Position numbers and translations under genes: made by a program. From positions 124,001 through 188,000 of the forward strand of contig NZ_ML660057.1 of the NCBI RefSeq assembly GCF_007004665.1: 64,000 nucleotides of DNA, written 5' to 3'. Source of the DNA: Denitrobaculum tricleocarpae (GTDB lineage: Bacteria > Pseudomonadota > Alphaproteobacteria > Kiloniellales > Kiloniellaceae). Shown here piece by piece: positions 25,755 to 34,421 of the stretch. The number at the start of each line of letters is the position of its first letter. The first letter of the stretch is position 1. Under the pieces are notes generated by a model. It did no database searches, was not told where the DNA came from, and saw only the letters and a program-made list of their open reading frames with translations.

Positions 25755-27589
25755 GCCGCATCTCCCGAAGCCTTCAGTTGAACCATTTTTTTCGCATATC
25801 CGCGCGGCGTGTAGACCCAGCAGGATCCGTCAGAGCGCTCAACCCGCCGCGTGGTCGAGGCCCCGACCAGAACCACGGTCAGCATATCGACTTTATCCGC
25901 TGTGAGATCCGCCAGATCCAGCACCGTGACACGTTCACCAGGCCGCCCGAGATTCCGGCCCAGCACCACAGGCGTATCCGCCGGACGGTGCGCCGAGAGG
26001 ATCTCGACCGCCCGGGCAAGCTGGGTCGTCCGGCGTTTGGAAACCGGGTTATAAAAGGCTACCACGAAATCTCCCTCGGCAGCCGCCTTCAAACGCTGCT
26101 CGATCGCTTCCCAGGGAGTTAGCAGATCCGACAGGGAAATGGCACAGAAGTCATGCCCCAGAGGCGCACCGATTCTTGCAGCCGCCGCCTGGAGGGCCGA
26201 AATTCCCGGCACCACCTTTTGCTCGACGCGCAGCCAGGCCGGGTTGTCGGCACGGTCCAGCAGCTCGTAGACCAGAGCCGCCATGGCGTAGATCCCCGGA
26301 TCACCCGAGCAGATCAGCGCCACGTCCCGCCCCTCTGCGGCCAGATCCAGGGCGGCACGCACGCGCGCCTCTTCTTCACCAAGCGCATAGTCGTGGCAGA
26401 TCTTGTCTTTGGCGAGCGGCCCCAGCAGATCCAGATAAAGACCGTAGCCCACCAGATCGCTCGCCTGCCGCACGACCGCCTCGACCTCCGGCGCACGCCA
26501 CTCCACATTGCCTGGACCCAGGCCGATGACCGCAAGACTGCCGCGCGCGCGACCGACCTGCTGCGCGTCGATCAGTCCCGCCGAGCGCGCAATGGCGCAG
26601 GTTGCCCGCGCCGACTTGACCTTGGGCTGGATCAAGTGGCCCGTCGGCCCGGCGGCCGCCAGCGCAGCGCCCTCGGACACACCGTGGCAGCCGACCTCCC
26701 GGAAGACCAGGTCCGAGGGTGTGGCCAAACGTGGCGTTTCCGCTTCCAAAACCTCTGCCGCGAAGAATCGTGCCGGGACGACCAAAGCATCCGCGACAGC
26801 ATGGACAGCGGGCTCGTCCGCTTTCACATCGATTGACACCACTGCGGCAACAGCGCCTGCTGCCAGGCTCTCCGCCGCCAGCGTCTGCCGCACGAGCCCC
26901 AGAAGTTCCTCCGGTTCGGCGTTGCGCTCGCATCCAACACCCAGCGCCAACACCTGGGGATGGAAGATCAGCTCCTGTTCGGATCCGCTGACTTCCTGTT
27001 CGGTGATGCGGATGGTCAGGGTTCCGTCATCGTCCAGGGGCAAATCGCTTTGGCTGATCCAGTCGGCAGATCCCTCCAATTGGATCTTCTCCCCGGACAG
27101 AGCCGAAGCGACAAAAGCCTTGTAGTGTTCCGGATTGCCGAGCCGCCAGCCCTTGGGCGGCGCGTCGAGAGCAACCGAAAAGCGCCTGTCCCCTGCTGTT
27201 GTAACGGCAGCTTCGATGCCGAGACTCTCCGCCAGCCGCCGCGCGATTTCATTCGCGCCGCGATGGCCGCCCAGCAGAGGCACCACGGCGCTGCCGTCTT
27301 CCGCCAGGGCAAGAACGGCAGGTTCGCTGTGTTTATCGCTCAGCAAAGGCGCGAGCGTGCGGATCAGAACGCCCGCCGCGCAGATCCCAACGATGGGCCG
27401 CCCCGCCGCGAAAAGCTCCCGCAGATGTTCCGCCACTGAGGTAAAACCGATCTCCACGGGTTCAGCCCGTCCCGCCAGGCCATGCAGCTCGCTGCCCGGC
27501 CAGTCGGCGCTCAGGCGCGCGGCGAGATCCCTGCCCTTTGCCGTCAGCGCAATAAAGACGGGGGCTTCAGGATGCTGTGCGGCGGTCAT
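25751..27589 (-). CDS. cobJ: CbiG-CobJ fusion: ring-contraction hydrolase plus C17-methyltransferase
   Basis: A 612-aa fusion. Residues about 1-340 are CbiG/CobE-like: an N-terminal domain ([16 protein letters not shown]), a central domain with [10 protein letters not shown] and [16 protein letters not shown], and a C-terminal CobE domain with [16 protein letters not shown] and the [14 protein letters not shown] end. Residues 352 to about 595 are CobJ/CbiH with [21 protein letters not shown] and [12 protein letters not shown]. CobJ contracts the ring and methylates C17; CbiG opens the lactone and releases acetaldehyde in the cobalt-early path. The two consecutive steps are thus on one chain. 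Both neighbours overlap by four bases. Confidence 0.95.
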   Translation of the reverse strand: MTAAQHPEAPVFIALTAKGRDLAARLSADWPGSELHGLAGRAEPVEIGFTSVAEHLRELFAAGRPIVGICAAGVLIRTLAPLLSDKHSEPAVLALAEDGSAVVPLLGGHRGANEIARRLAESLGIEAAVTTAGDRRFSVALDAPPKGWRLGNPEHYKAFVASALSGEKIQLEGSADWISQSDLPLDDDGTLTIRITEQEVSGSEQELIFHPQVLALGVGCERNAEPEELLGLVRQTLAAESLAAGAVAAVVSIDVKADEPAVHAVADALVVPARFFAAEVLEAETPRLATPSDLVFREVGCHGVSEGAALAAAGPTGHLIQPKVKSARATCAIARSAGLIDAQQVGRARGSLAVIGLGPGNVEWRAPEVEAVVRQASDLVGYGLYLDLLGPLAKDKICHDYALGEEEARVRAALDLAAEGRDVALICSGDPGIYAMAALVYELLDRADNPAWLRVEQKVVPGISALQAAAARIGAPLGHDFCAISLSDLLTPWEAIEQRLKAAAEGDFVVAFYNPVSKRRTTQLARAVEILSAHRPADTPVVLGRNLGRPGERVTVLDLADLTADKVDMLTVVLVGASTTRRVERSDGSCWVYTPRGYAKKMVQLKASGDAA

Positions 27590-28308
27590 GTCCAGGCCTC
27601 CCCGCGGCGATGGATCAGGATCATGGAAAAGTAAGGTGCGCCCTCCTCGGCAACGTCGTCCAGCGCTAGAATGCGCTGATTCTCCATGGTCGCCCGTTCG
27701 ATGTAGTGCGCGCGGCCGGTAAGGTCTAATTCGTCGAGCACCTGTTTGACCTTCGCAAAGTGCCGCCCGACCTTGATGATGGCCGCCGCCTCGACACCCT
27801 GCAGGCGCGCCTTCAGAGTCTCAGCTTCGAGCGGCGCGGGCAGCACGGTCAGGATGTCGTTGCGGGCCGCCAGCGCCGTCCCCAGCGTCGCCGCGCAGGC
27901 CGTCAGCGAAGAAACTCCCGGCACGACCTCGACGGGAAAGCGCTCCGCCATGCGTCCGAAGAGATACATGAAGGAGCCATAGAAGAAGGGGTCGCCCTCG
28001 CAGAGCACCGCAACATCCCGGCCCGCCTCCAGCTGTTCGCCCAGCTCTTCCGCTGCCCGGTCGTAGACCTCCTGCGCGGGAAACCTCGCCGTGACCATGG
28101 GCACCCGGATGGCGATCTCCGTCTGCCAGCCCTTCAGGTGCGGCGCCACGATGGCGCGCGCGAGGCTCTCGCCGGTGTCGGGCGCCGGATAGGCCACCAC
28201 GGGCGCGGCCTGCAACAGGCGCAGCGCTTTGAGCGTAATCAACTCGGGATCGCCTGGCCCGATCCCCAGGCCATAGAGCCGGCCGGTCCGGCTGTTGTTC
28301 GTCGTCAT
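27586..28308 (-). CDS. cobI: Precorrin-2 C20-methyltransferase
   Basis: SAM-dependent methylase of 240 aa (CobI/CbiL) acting on precorrin-2 or cobalt-factor II at C20. The N-terminal GLGIGPGDPELITLKALR, VLCEGDPFFYGSFMYL and VPGVSSLTACAATLG segments are diagnostic. Start and stop both overlap neighbouring cob genes by four bases (ATGA type), showing a tightly coupled operon. Confidence 0.97.
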   Translation of the reverse strand: MTTNNSRTGRLYGLGIGPGDPELITLKALRLLQAAPVVAYPAPDTGESLARAIVAPHLKGWQTEIAIRVPMVTARFPAQEVYDRAAEELGEQLEAGRDVAVLCEGDPFFYGSFMYLFGRMAERFPVEVVPGVSSLTACAATLGTALAARNDILTVLPAPLEAETLKARLQGVEAAAIIKVGRHFAKVKQVLDELDLTGRAHYIERATMENQRILALDDVAEEGAPYFSMILIHRRGEAWT

Positions 28309-29513
28309 GTCTTTACTACCGAAAACTGAGTGACCGGCATCAGGGGACGCCAGCCATGATAGGGACCGACAGGCGCCGCGCGGGAGACCGCGATCCGGGT
28401 CAGTTCGCCGCCAAGCTCCGCATGGCGGGTAAAAAGGATCTGCTCGCTCTCCAGGGTGACCGCGTTGGCCACCAGACGCCCGCCGGGCTTGAGCGCGTTC
28501 CAGCAGAGATCGAAGAGGCCTTCGCGGGTCGCGCCACCGCCCACAAAAATGGCGTCGGGCGGCTCCAGCCCGTCCAGCGCGGCGGGCGCCTCACCGGTGA
28601 CGATCTCCAGTCCGGGCGTGCCCAGCGCCTCGGCATTTCCGGCGATCATGGCAAGGCGTTCCCGCTTCCGCTCGATGGCGACCGCGCGGCAGCGCCGTTC
28701 GGCCCGCATCCATTCGATGGAGATCGAGCCGCAGCCGGCGCCGACATCCCAAAGCAACTGCCCGGGCATGGGCATCAGGGCGGAGAGCGTCGCCGCCCGC
28801 ACCTCGCGCTTGGTCACCTGGCCATCATGGTGAAATGCCTCGTCCGGCAGTCCCGGTGCGCGGGAACGGAGGACAGCTTCCGGCCCGGCCTTGCACTCAA
28901 CCGCAAGGCTGTTGAAGTCGGCCATGCCCTGAACCGGCCAGTCTTCGTCGGCCCGCCCCGTCACGATCCGCTCTTTCGGCCCACCCATGTGTTCGAGAAC
29001 GGTGACCTCGCTGCCGCCAAATCCGCGTGCGGAGAGCAGCCGGGCCACGCCCTGCAGGGTCGCGGCATTTTCGCTCAGGATCAGGAGCCGCGCTTCGGGC
29101 TGAATGAAGCTCTCCAGAAGCGACAGGGGCCGACCGTGCAATGACAGCGTCTCCACCCGGTCCAGACTCCAGCCCAGGCGTGCCGCGGCCAGGCTGAAGG
29201 CGGAAGCGCCCGGCACGACGCGCAGGACATCATGGCCGAAGTGTTTGGCCAGCGCCGTGCCGACGCCGAAACAGAAGGGATCGCCGGTCGCCAGCACGCA
29301 GACCTCCTTGTCCCTATAGGTCCCAATTTCCGGCAGAAGATCCATCATCGGGCTTGGCCAGGCCAGACGTTTGCGTCCGTCCTCCGGCAGCAACGCCAGA
29401 TGACGCGCGCCACCGACCAGGATTTCAGCGGATTCGACGAGCAGGCGGGCTGCGGGCGATAGACCGTCGAGACCATCTTCCCCCAGCCCCACAACTGACA
29501 ACCAGCGGCTCAT
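28305..29513 (-). CDS. cobL: Precorrin-6Y C5,15-methyltransferase (decarboxylating), CbiE-CbiT fusion
   Basis: Bifunctional enzyme of 402 aa that methylates C5 and C15 and removes the C12 acetate carboxyl. The N-terminal CbiE part (about 1-200) shows VVGLGEDGLDGLSPAAR, ATGDPFCFGVG and VPGASAFSLAAARLGW. The C-terminal CbiT part (about 215-402) has the SAM site WDVGAGCGSISIEWMR and FVGGGATREGLF. Full-length fusion as in aerobic-type organisms. It overlaps cobH and cobI by four bases on either side. Confidence 0.97.
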   Translation of the reverse strand: MSRWLSVVGLGEDGLDGLSPAARLLVESAEILVGGARHLALLPEDGRKRLAWPSPMMDLLPEIGTYRDKEVCVLATGDPFCFGVGTALAKHFGHDVLRVVPGASAFSLAAARLGWSLDRVETLSLHGRPLSLLESFIQPEARLLILSENAATLQGVARLLSARGFGGSEVTVLEHMGGPKERIVTGRADEDWPVQGMADFNSLAVECKAGPEAVLRSRAPGLPDEAFHHDGQVTKREVRAATLSALMPMPGQLLWDVGAGCGSISIEWMRAERRCRAVAIERKRERLAMIAGNAEALGTPGLEIVTGEAPAALDGLEPPDAIFVGGGATREGLFDLCWNALKPGGRLVANAVTLESEQILFTRHAELGGELTRIAVSRAAPVGPYHGWRPLMPVTQFSVVKT

Positions 29514-30157
29514 GACATGTCCGCGGACTTTGCGAGGCCGGCCAGAGCATTGACGCCCGCTGCGGCGATCGCACTGCCACCGCGCCGTCGCCGTAGCGTA
29601 ATGTAGGGCACTGCCAGATCCGCTTCGATAAGCGCTTCCTTGGACTCCGCCGCGCCGACAAAACCGACCGGAAAGCCCAGAATAACGGCTGGCTTCGGCG
29701 CGCCTTTGCCCAGGATCTCCAGAAGATGAAACAGGGCTGTCGGCGCGTTTCCGACGGCAACCACGGCGCCCTCCAGATGATCCTGCCAGAGCTCCACCGC
29801 AGCCGCGGAGCGCGTGGTTTCGAGCTCTGCCGCAAGTGGCCGGGTCCGTTCGTCGTTCAGGCTGCAGAAGACGGCATTGTCCCGCGGCAGGCCCGCTCGG
29901 ATGACGCCTTCAACCACCATGCGGCAGTCAGCCAGGATTGGCGCGCCGGCCCGCAGAGCTTCCCGTCCGGCCTTCGCCGCGTCGGCGGTCCAGGCCAGGT
30001 CCTCCAGGATATCCGGCATACCGCAGGCATGGATCAGGCGCTCGGCGACCGTTGCCAATTCGGCGTCCATGTCCGAAAAGTCAGCTTCCGCCCGAACCGT
30101 CGCGAAGGACTGCCGGTAGATCTCCTGCGGATCGCGGATGTAGTCGTAGCTTGGCAT
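29510..30157 (-). CDS. cobH: Precorrin-8X methylmutase
   Basis: Moves the methyl group from C11 to C12 to give the stable (cob)yrinate ring. With the start at 30157 the protein has 215 aa, begins MPSYDYIRDPQEIY and places the catalytic His at H43 (RLIHACGMPD), the position known in CobH. An upstream in-frame ATG at 30184 would add nine atypical residues. The glycine-rich ending with GNAPTALF, GFPVGFVGAAESKEAL and GGSAIAAAG is typical. Follows cbiX by 78 bases and overlaps cobL by four. Confidence 0.96.
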   Translation of the reverse strand: MPSYDYIRDPQEIYRQSFATVRAEADFSDMDAELATVAERLIHACGMPDILEDLAWTADAAKAGREALRAGAPILADCRMVVEGVIRAGLPRDNAVFCSLNDERTRPLAAELETTRSAAAVELWQDHLEGAVVAVGNAPTALFHLLEILGKGAPKPAVILGFPVGFVGAAESKEALIEADLAVPYITLRRRRGGSAIAAAGVNALAGLAKSADMS

Positions 30158-30235
30158 TGCCCTGCCCTTAAACACTGCGCCCACGGCACAGAGGCTTCAT
30201 CAACCTGCCACCTTGTTTCAAGCGGCGCCGGGTCC

Positions 30236-31306
30236 TCAGCCCACGGCCTTTTTCATGCTTTTCGGCCCAAGCGGGTGATCGGCATGAGGATAAGGATGGT
30301 GATGATGGTCGTGACCATGCCCATGGTCGTGGCTATGGCTATGTCCGTGATCATGCCCATGGGAGTGGTCGTGGGCATGGCCGTGTTGATGGCCGTGGCC
30401 GTGGTCATGATCATGCGCCGGCTCTGCCGGTCCGGTGCCGATGCCCTCCACATGATGATGGTGGCTTTCCTGCGGCAAGCCGACCTCGGCATCGAAACCC
30501 AGGATCTGCTCGCGGTATTTGCACAGCTTACAGTTCATCAGGTTTTCACCATCCAGGATCTCCTGCACCCGGTCGGCAAAGGCATCGAGAACCTGCGGGT
30601 GATCCGACAGGTAGGAAGCCTTGATGAACTCGATCCCGGGATGGCGCGCGGCCACCTGATCCGTGTAGTCGTAGATCCGCTTTACCAGGATGCCGGTGAA
30701 GAGGAAGTAAGGAAAAACGATGATGCGTTTGTAGCCCAACTTCGCCGCATGCTCGAGGCCCGGTTCGACCAGGGGAAAGGTGACACCGGAGTAACAGGTC
30801 TCGCCCCAGCCGAAGCCGAAGCCCTCCCAAAGCATGCGCATCACCTTGGAAACATTGGAGTTGGCGTCCGGATCAGACGCGCCCCGCCCGACCACCATCA
30901 ACAGGGTTTCTTCCAGGGGCACATCACCGCCGGCTTGATCAAGCGCTTCCTGGATCCGGGCCGAGGCCGCCTTGATCAACTTCGAATCGATCCCGAGCTC
31001 CCGGCCATAGCGGATCTCCATCTCCGGATTCTGAGCCTCGTAGGTGTTGAGCACCGACGGAATATCGTTTTTGGCGTGCCCGGCGGCAAAAAGCATCCCC
31101 GGCACGGCAAGAACGACATCGTTCTTTTTCTCACGCAGGCGATCCAGTCCGTCACGGATGATTGGGGTCGCAAATTCCAGGAAACCACTATCCACGTCAT
31201 ATTGCGGCATGCGTTCCTTGATCCCGCGTGCCACCGACTGGAACTCGCGCACCGCGCCTTCGTCCCGGCTGCCGTGACCGCAAACCATCACCCCGATCTT
31301 CGTCAT
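30236..31306 (-). CDS. cbiX: Sirohydrochlorin cobaltochelatase CbiX-long with His-rich tail and MXCXXC motif
   Basis: Inserts cobalt into sirohydrochlorin at the start of the cobalt-early pathway. 356 aa. Two chelatase domains (about 1-120 and 130-250); catalytic-type histidines H11 (CGHGSRD) and H77 (LFAAGH) in the first domain. Then M257-N-C259-K-L-C262, the MXCXXC motif that binds a 4Fe-4S cluster in Bacillus megaterium CbiX. The final 75 residues (282-343 especially) hold about 28 histidines in H-D/H-G pairs, likely a metal store. ATG at 31306 is chosen because GGAAGGAA lies eight bases before it. First gene of the large cob unit. Confidence 0.93.
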   Translation of the reverse strand: MTKIGVMVCGHGSRDEGAVREFQSVARGIKERMPQYDVDSGFLEFATPIIRDGLDRLREKKNDVVLAVPGMLFAAGHAKNDIPSVLNTYEAQNPEMEIRYGRELGIDSKLIKAASARIQEALDQAGGDVPLEETLLMVVGRGASDPDANSNVSKVMRMLWEGFGFGWGETCYSGVTFPLVEPGLEHAAKLGYKRIIVFPYFLFTGILVKRIYDYTDQVAARHPGIEFIKASYLSDHPQVLDAFADRVQEILDGENLMNCKLCKYREQILGFDAEVGLPQESHHHHVEGIGTGPAEPAHDHDHGHGHQHGHAHDHSHGHDHGHSHSHDHGHGHDHHHHPYPHADHPLGPKSMKKAVG

Positions 31307-31443
31307 CTTTTTATTTCCTTCCATCGCCGGTGCATCCTGCTGCCGCCGCGCCGTATTGGAACGGCAAATTTCGGCGGGCAGAGTACGGCGCCAGCGCCTC
31401 TCAGTCCAAGGGATTGTTTCTCAACGACCTCTCTTTTCGAAAG

Positions 31444-31460
31444 CAACCTGAAACAGGTTG
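31444..31460. promoter_or_regulatory. Palindrome between divergent cbiX and cobD
   Basis: CAACCTG (31444-31450), AAA, CAGGTTG (31454-31460) is a perfect 7-bp inverted repeat in the 197-bp gap between cbiX (minus) and cobD (plus). A related word, TCTCAAC, recurs upstream. It may be an operator or a small leader hairpin controlling cobalamin genes. No cobalamin riboswitch is visible in this gap. Confidence 0.45.
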
Positions 31461-31503
31461 AGAAGAGATTGACCCCGCGCGGTGGTCACCTCATTCTCCC
31501 GCC

Positions 31504-32499
31504 ATGCTGACCGACCTTTACCCAGACCCCACGGCCGGGCTCGTCCTTGCTCAGATATTGCTCTTCGCCCTGGCGCTCGACTCTGCGCTGGGCGACCCAA
31601 GATGGCTCTATAGCGTCGTTTCGCACCCCGTTGTGGTGATCGGCCGCCTGATCGAGCGCCTGGAAAAGCGCCTGAACCGCCCCCACTTCACGCGCGGCCT
31701 GAAGATCTGGCAGGGCATGCTGCTGAGCCTCTGGGTCATCGGACTCACGACACTGGCCGGAGTCGTCATCACTCTGGTGGCCGACTGGCTGCCCGCGGGA
31801 TGGGTGCTGGAGGTTCTGGCGGTCAGCAGTCTGCTCGCCTTTCGCGGCCTCTATGACGAGGTCAAGCGGGTCGCGATCTTTCTGAAGCGCAGCCTGGCCG
31901 ACGGCCGCTGGGCGGTCAGCAAGATCGTGGGCCGGGACCCCGAAAGCCTGGATGAAGCGGGTGTCGCCCGCGCCGCCGTGGAGAGCCTGGCCGAGAACTT
32001 CTCGGACGGTGTCGTCGCGCCGCTTTTCTGGTATGTCCTCTTCGGCCTGCCCGGCCTCTGCGCCTACAAAGCGATCAACACCCTGGACAGCATGATCGGA
32101 CACAAGAACGAGCGCTACGAAGCCTTCGGGAAGTTCGCCGCCCGGCTGGACGACGTTGCGAACCTCATCCCCGCCCGCCTTGCCGGACTGTTCCTGGTGT
32201 TGGGAGCAACCCTTCACCCCGCCGCGAATCATCGCAAGGCCTGGCGGGTCATGCGGCGCGATGCCCGCAAGCACAACTCCCCCAATGCCGGCTGGCAGGA
32301 GGCCGCCATGGCCGGCGCTCTCGACTTCGCCCTCGCCGGACCGCGCCGTTACGGCAACCACGTGGTGGACGACCCCTGGATGGGGAATGGCCGCAGCGAA
32401 CTAAACAGCGCCGACATCGAATCCGCGCTGAGCCTATACATCCTGGCCGGTATTTTCGCTGCAATAACCGCCGTGGGGGTTCTGGCATTATTCGGATAG
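31504..32499 (+). CDS. cobD: Adenosylcobinamide-phosphate synthase
   Basis: Membrane enzyme of 331 aa (CobD/CbiB) that attaches the aminopropanol (phosphate) arm to adenosylcobyric acid. It starts with a membrane segment ending ALDSALGDPRWLYSVVSHPVV, split here at the DP motif, and contains ARAAVESLAENFSDGVVAPL and the AYKAINTLDSMIGHKN stretch, all conserved in CbiB. Divergent from cbiX, and outside the main operon. It completes the late end of the pathway in this cluster; nucleotide-loop genes (cobU, cobS, cobT) are not in the window. Confidence 0.96.
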   Translation: MLTDLYPDPTAGLVLAQILLFALALDSALGDPRWLYSVVSHPVVVIGRLIERLEKRLNRPHFTRGLKIWQGMLLSLWVIGLTTLAGVVITLVADWLPAGWVLEVLAVSSLLAFRGLYDEVKRVAIFLKRSLADGRWAVSKIVGRDPESLDEAGVARAAVESLAENFSDGVVAPLFWYVLFGLPGLCAYKAINTLDSMIGHKNERYEAFGKFAARLDDVANLIPARLAGLFLVLGATLHPAANHRKAWRVMRRDARKHNSPNAGWQEAAMAGALDFALAGPRRYGNHVVDDPWMGNGRSELNSADIESALSLYILAGIFAAITAVGVLALFG

Positions 32500-32502
32500 G
32501 GG

Positions 32503-33720
32503 TTAAGACGCCGCCGCCGTCCTGTTATCCTCACGCGCATCGATATCCGCCGCCGCGAGGATCGCCGCCCGGTCATTTGCCGGCGGATAAATCAGTTCAC
32601 TATTGATGAAGCGCTTGAGCTTCTTGGCTTCTTCACCTCTTTTCTGCACTTCACGCTCCCAGCCGGTGGTGTAGACGGCCCCGGAACGACCAAGATCCAG
32701 ACAGGTCTGATAGAAGGGTTGACGGTAGGGGCGCAAAGGGAGATCCAGGATATCGTGCGCCGCATTGAAACCGGCCATCTGCCCCATGAATATCGCATGC
32801 TGACAGGACATGAGGGCGAGGTTCTCATCATCCACATAGGCCCGCGCCACATCTCCCGCAGCATAGACGGAGTCGATACCTTGAACCCGAAGCATAGGAT
32901 CTGTTGTCAGACGCCCTGTTTCGTCCCGTTCGAGCGGCAACTGGCCAGTCAGTGGACTTGCAGTTAAACCAACCGTGGAGATGACACTGAATGTATCAAT
33001 CGACTCTCCGGTCCCGAAGGACACGCGTCCCTTCCCGACTGAGGTCACAGACGCTCCGAGGCGCAGCTCGACATCGGCCTCGGCAAGCGCGGCTTCAATG
33101 ACCGGTCTGGGGTTGTCGCCCAGGCTCGCGCCAACCACCTTTTCGCGATCAACCAGGAAGATCGAGGCCTTCCGAGCCCGCGCAGCGTCGCTGTGGATTT
33201 CAATGCGGCGCCGCAACTCGAGGGCCAACTCGATCCCGGTAAAGCCTGCGCCCAAGACCACGAAGCTGTCACGATCTGCTGCCGCCGGCATTGCGGCAAG
33301 CGCACGCAAGTGGCGGTCAAAGGCAACGGACGCCTCGTAGTCGTCGATGGACCAGCCATGCTCGGCGAGGCCCGGCACCGACGGCGCCGCGAGATGGCTG
33401 CCTGAGGCCAGGATCAGCCGATCGTAGGTTAAGCTGCGCGCCCCTTCTTCGGTCACCACATCAACTGTCTTTGCTATAGGATCGATGCGCTCTGCGGACG
33501 CGACCAGCAGATCGACGCCGACCGGCTCCAACGTGGGCTTTAAGGGCGCGCGCAGGCCCTCCGGATCCGGCTCATAGAGTCTCGGCCTCATGGTCAGATA
33601 TGGGTCCTTTGAGACCAGTTGGATCTGCAGTTCCCGGCCCTGGTGGATGGTTTCCCGCGCGGCAACCAGCGCGGCCCAGACACCGGCAAACCCGCCGCCC
33701 ACGATCAAAAGCTTTTGCAT
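32503..33720 (-). CDS. NDH-2-like FAD/NAD(P)-dependent oxidoreductase
   Basis: Flavoprotein of 405 aa of the type II NADH dehydrogenase / sulfide-quinone reductase-like group. The N-terminal FAD motif KLLIVGGGFAGVWAAL, the central NAD motif FVVLGAGFTGIELALEL and the C-terminal FAD contact SVYAAGDVARAY are clear. It has no obvious C-terminal membrane anchor, so the quinone or electron acceptor is uncertain. It starts two bases after the stop of the Rrf2 regulator gene, so both belong to one operon and its expression is probably controlled by that redox or Fe-S regulator. Confidence 0.88.
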   Translation of the reverse strand: MQKLLIVGGGFAGVWAALVAARETIHQGRELQIQLVSKDPYLTMRPRLYEPDPEGLRAPLKPTLEPVGVDLLVASAERIDPIAKTVDVVTEEGARSLTYDRLILASGSHLAAPSVPGLAEHGWSIDDYEASVAFDRHLRALAAMPAAADRDSFVVLGAGFTGIELALELRRRIEIHSDAARARKASIFLVDREKVVGASLGDNPRPVIEAALAEADVELRLGASVTSVGKGRVSFGTGESIDTFSVISTVGLTASPLTGQLPLERDETGRLTTDPMLRVQGIDSVYAAGDVARAYVDDENLALMSCQHAIFMGQMAGFNAAHDILDLPLRPYRQPFYQTCLDLGRSGAVYTTGWEREVQKRGEEAKKLKRFINSELIYPPANDRAAILAAADIDAREDNRTAAAS

Positions 33721-33722
33721 CT

Positions 33723-34274
33723 TCAGCGATCCTCTTTTTGTGCCGTTTTCTTGCGGCCGCGCGCGGCTTGCCGTTGCAGATTACGGTCTCGAAACCAATC
33801 CTCGTGCGCCGTCATAAAGGCCGTCGGCACCTTGTCGCCCACGCTTGACATCAGGCCGGTCAGCGTCGTGCCCGCCAGCACCAGCCGCATCTGTTGCTCT
33901 GCGGAACGCATCACCGCATGGATGGAGCAGAGGCCGCTGGTCGCCCACTTCGGTGGTTCCTCCGCGAAGAGCACACAGTTCCGTCGGATTTCGCGGCACC
34001 GAAAGAGGGGCTTATCCCCCTCCAGGGCATCGACCACATCCAGGACCGTGATCTTGTCCGCCGGGCGCGCCAGCAGATATCCGCCGCGCAGTCCTTCCTC
34101 AGACGTCACCAGCCCCGCCTTTTGAAGCTGGGTAAAAATCTTCGCCACATAGGCGGGCGGCAGACCCTGATAATCCGCCAAGTCACGACTCGAAGGCGGT
34201 CTGCCGTCGACGGGGTCAACCAGATGCAGCAGGCAATGCAGTCCGTATTCGACGATGCTGCCGTAGAGCGCCAT
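33723..34274 (-). CDS. Rrf2 family transcriptional regulator
   Basis: Winged-helix regulator of 183 aa. The HTH covers residues about 10-70 (SRDLADYQGLPPAYVAKIFTQL, split at the turn; wing EEGLRGGYLLARP). Cysteines C93, C100 and C116 (FRCREIRRNC and GLCSIH) lie where IscR/NsrR-type proteins hold an Fe-S cluster, though the spacing is wider. The basic C-terminal tail (RGRKKTAQKEDR) is unusual. It is followed two bases later by the NDH-2-like flavoprotein gene. A large perfect inverted repeat touches its start codon (34274-34308), which suggests autorepression. Confidence 0.93.
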   Translation of the reverse strand: MALYGSIVEYGLHCLLHLVDPVDGRPPSSRDLADYQGLPPAYVAKIFTQLQKAGLVTSEEGLRGGYLLARPADKITVLDVVDALEGDKPLFRCREIRRNCVLFAEEPPKWATSGLCSIHAVMRSAEQQMRLVLAGTTLTGLMSSVGDKVPTAFMTAHEDWFRDRNLQRQAARGRKKTAQKEDR

Positions 34275-34308
34275 TTTAAACTCCGATCATTTATATCCGA
34301 GTTTAAAA
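34274..34308. promoter_or_regulatory. 35-bp operator-like dyad at Rrf2 gene start
   Basis: TTTTAAACTC (34274-34283) and GAGTTTAAAA (34299-34308) are perfect 10-bp inverted arms around a 15-bp centre that itself contains GAT/ATC pairing. The left arm begins at the A of the regulator's ATG. A dyad overlapping the start codon and core promoter of its own regulator gene is the usual place for autorepression. Confidence 0.65.
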
Positions 34309-34421
34309 ATCTTTAGATGGGTGTCAAGCCTGAACGACGTGTCGCAGGCAAATTGAACAGACGCCCGTGACCCTATAAGCTACCCTTCCGTTCTTGATGT
34401 GACTTCTTAAGAAAGCAGGCT

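Noticed and set aside
29726-31510. A 594-residue plus-strand frame with Met/Val repeats
   Set aside because: It is the reverse complement of cobH and the His-rich tail of cbiX; the repeats reflect CAT/CAC codons read backwards.
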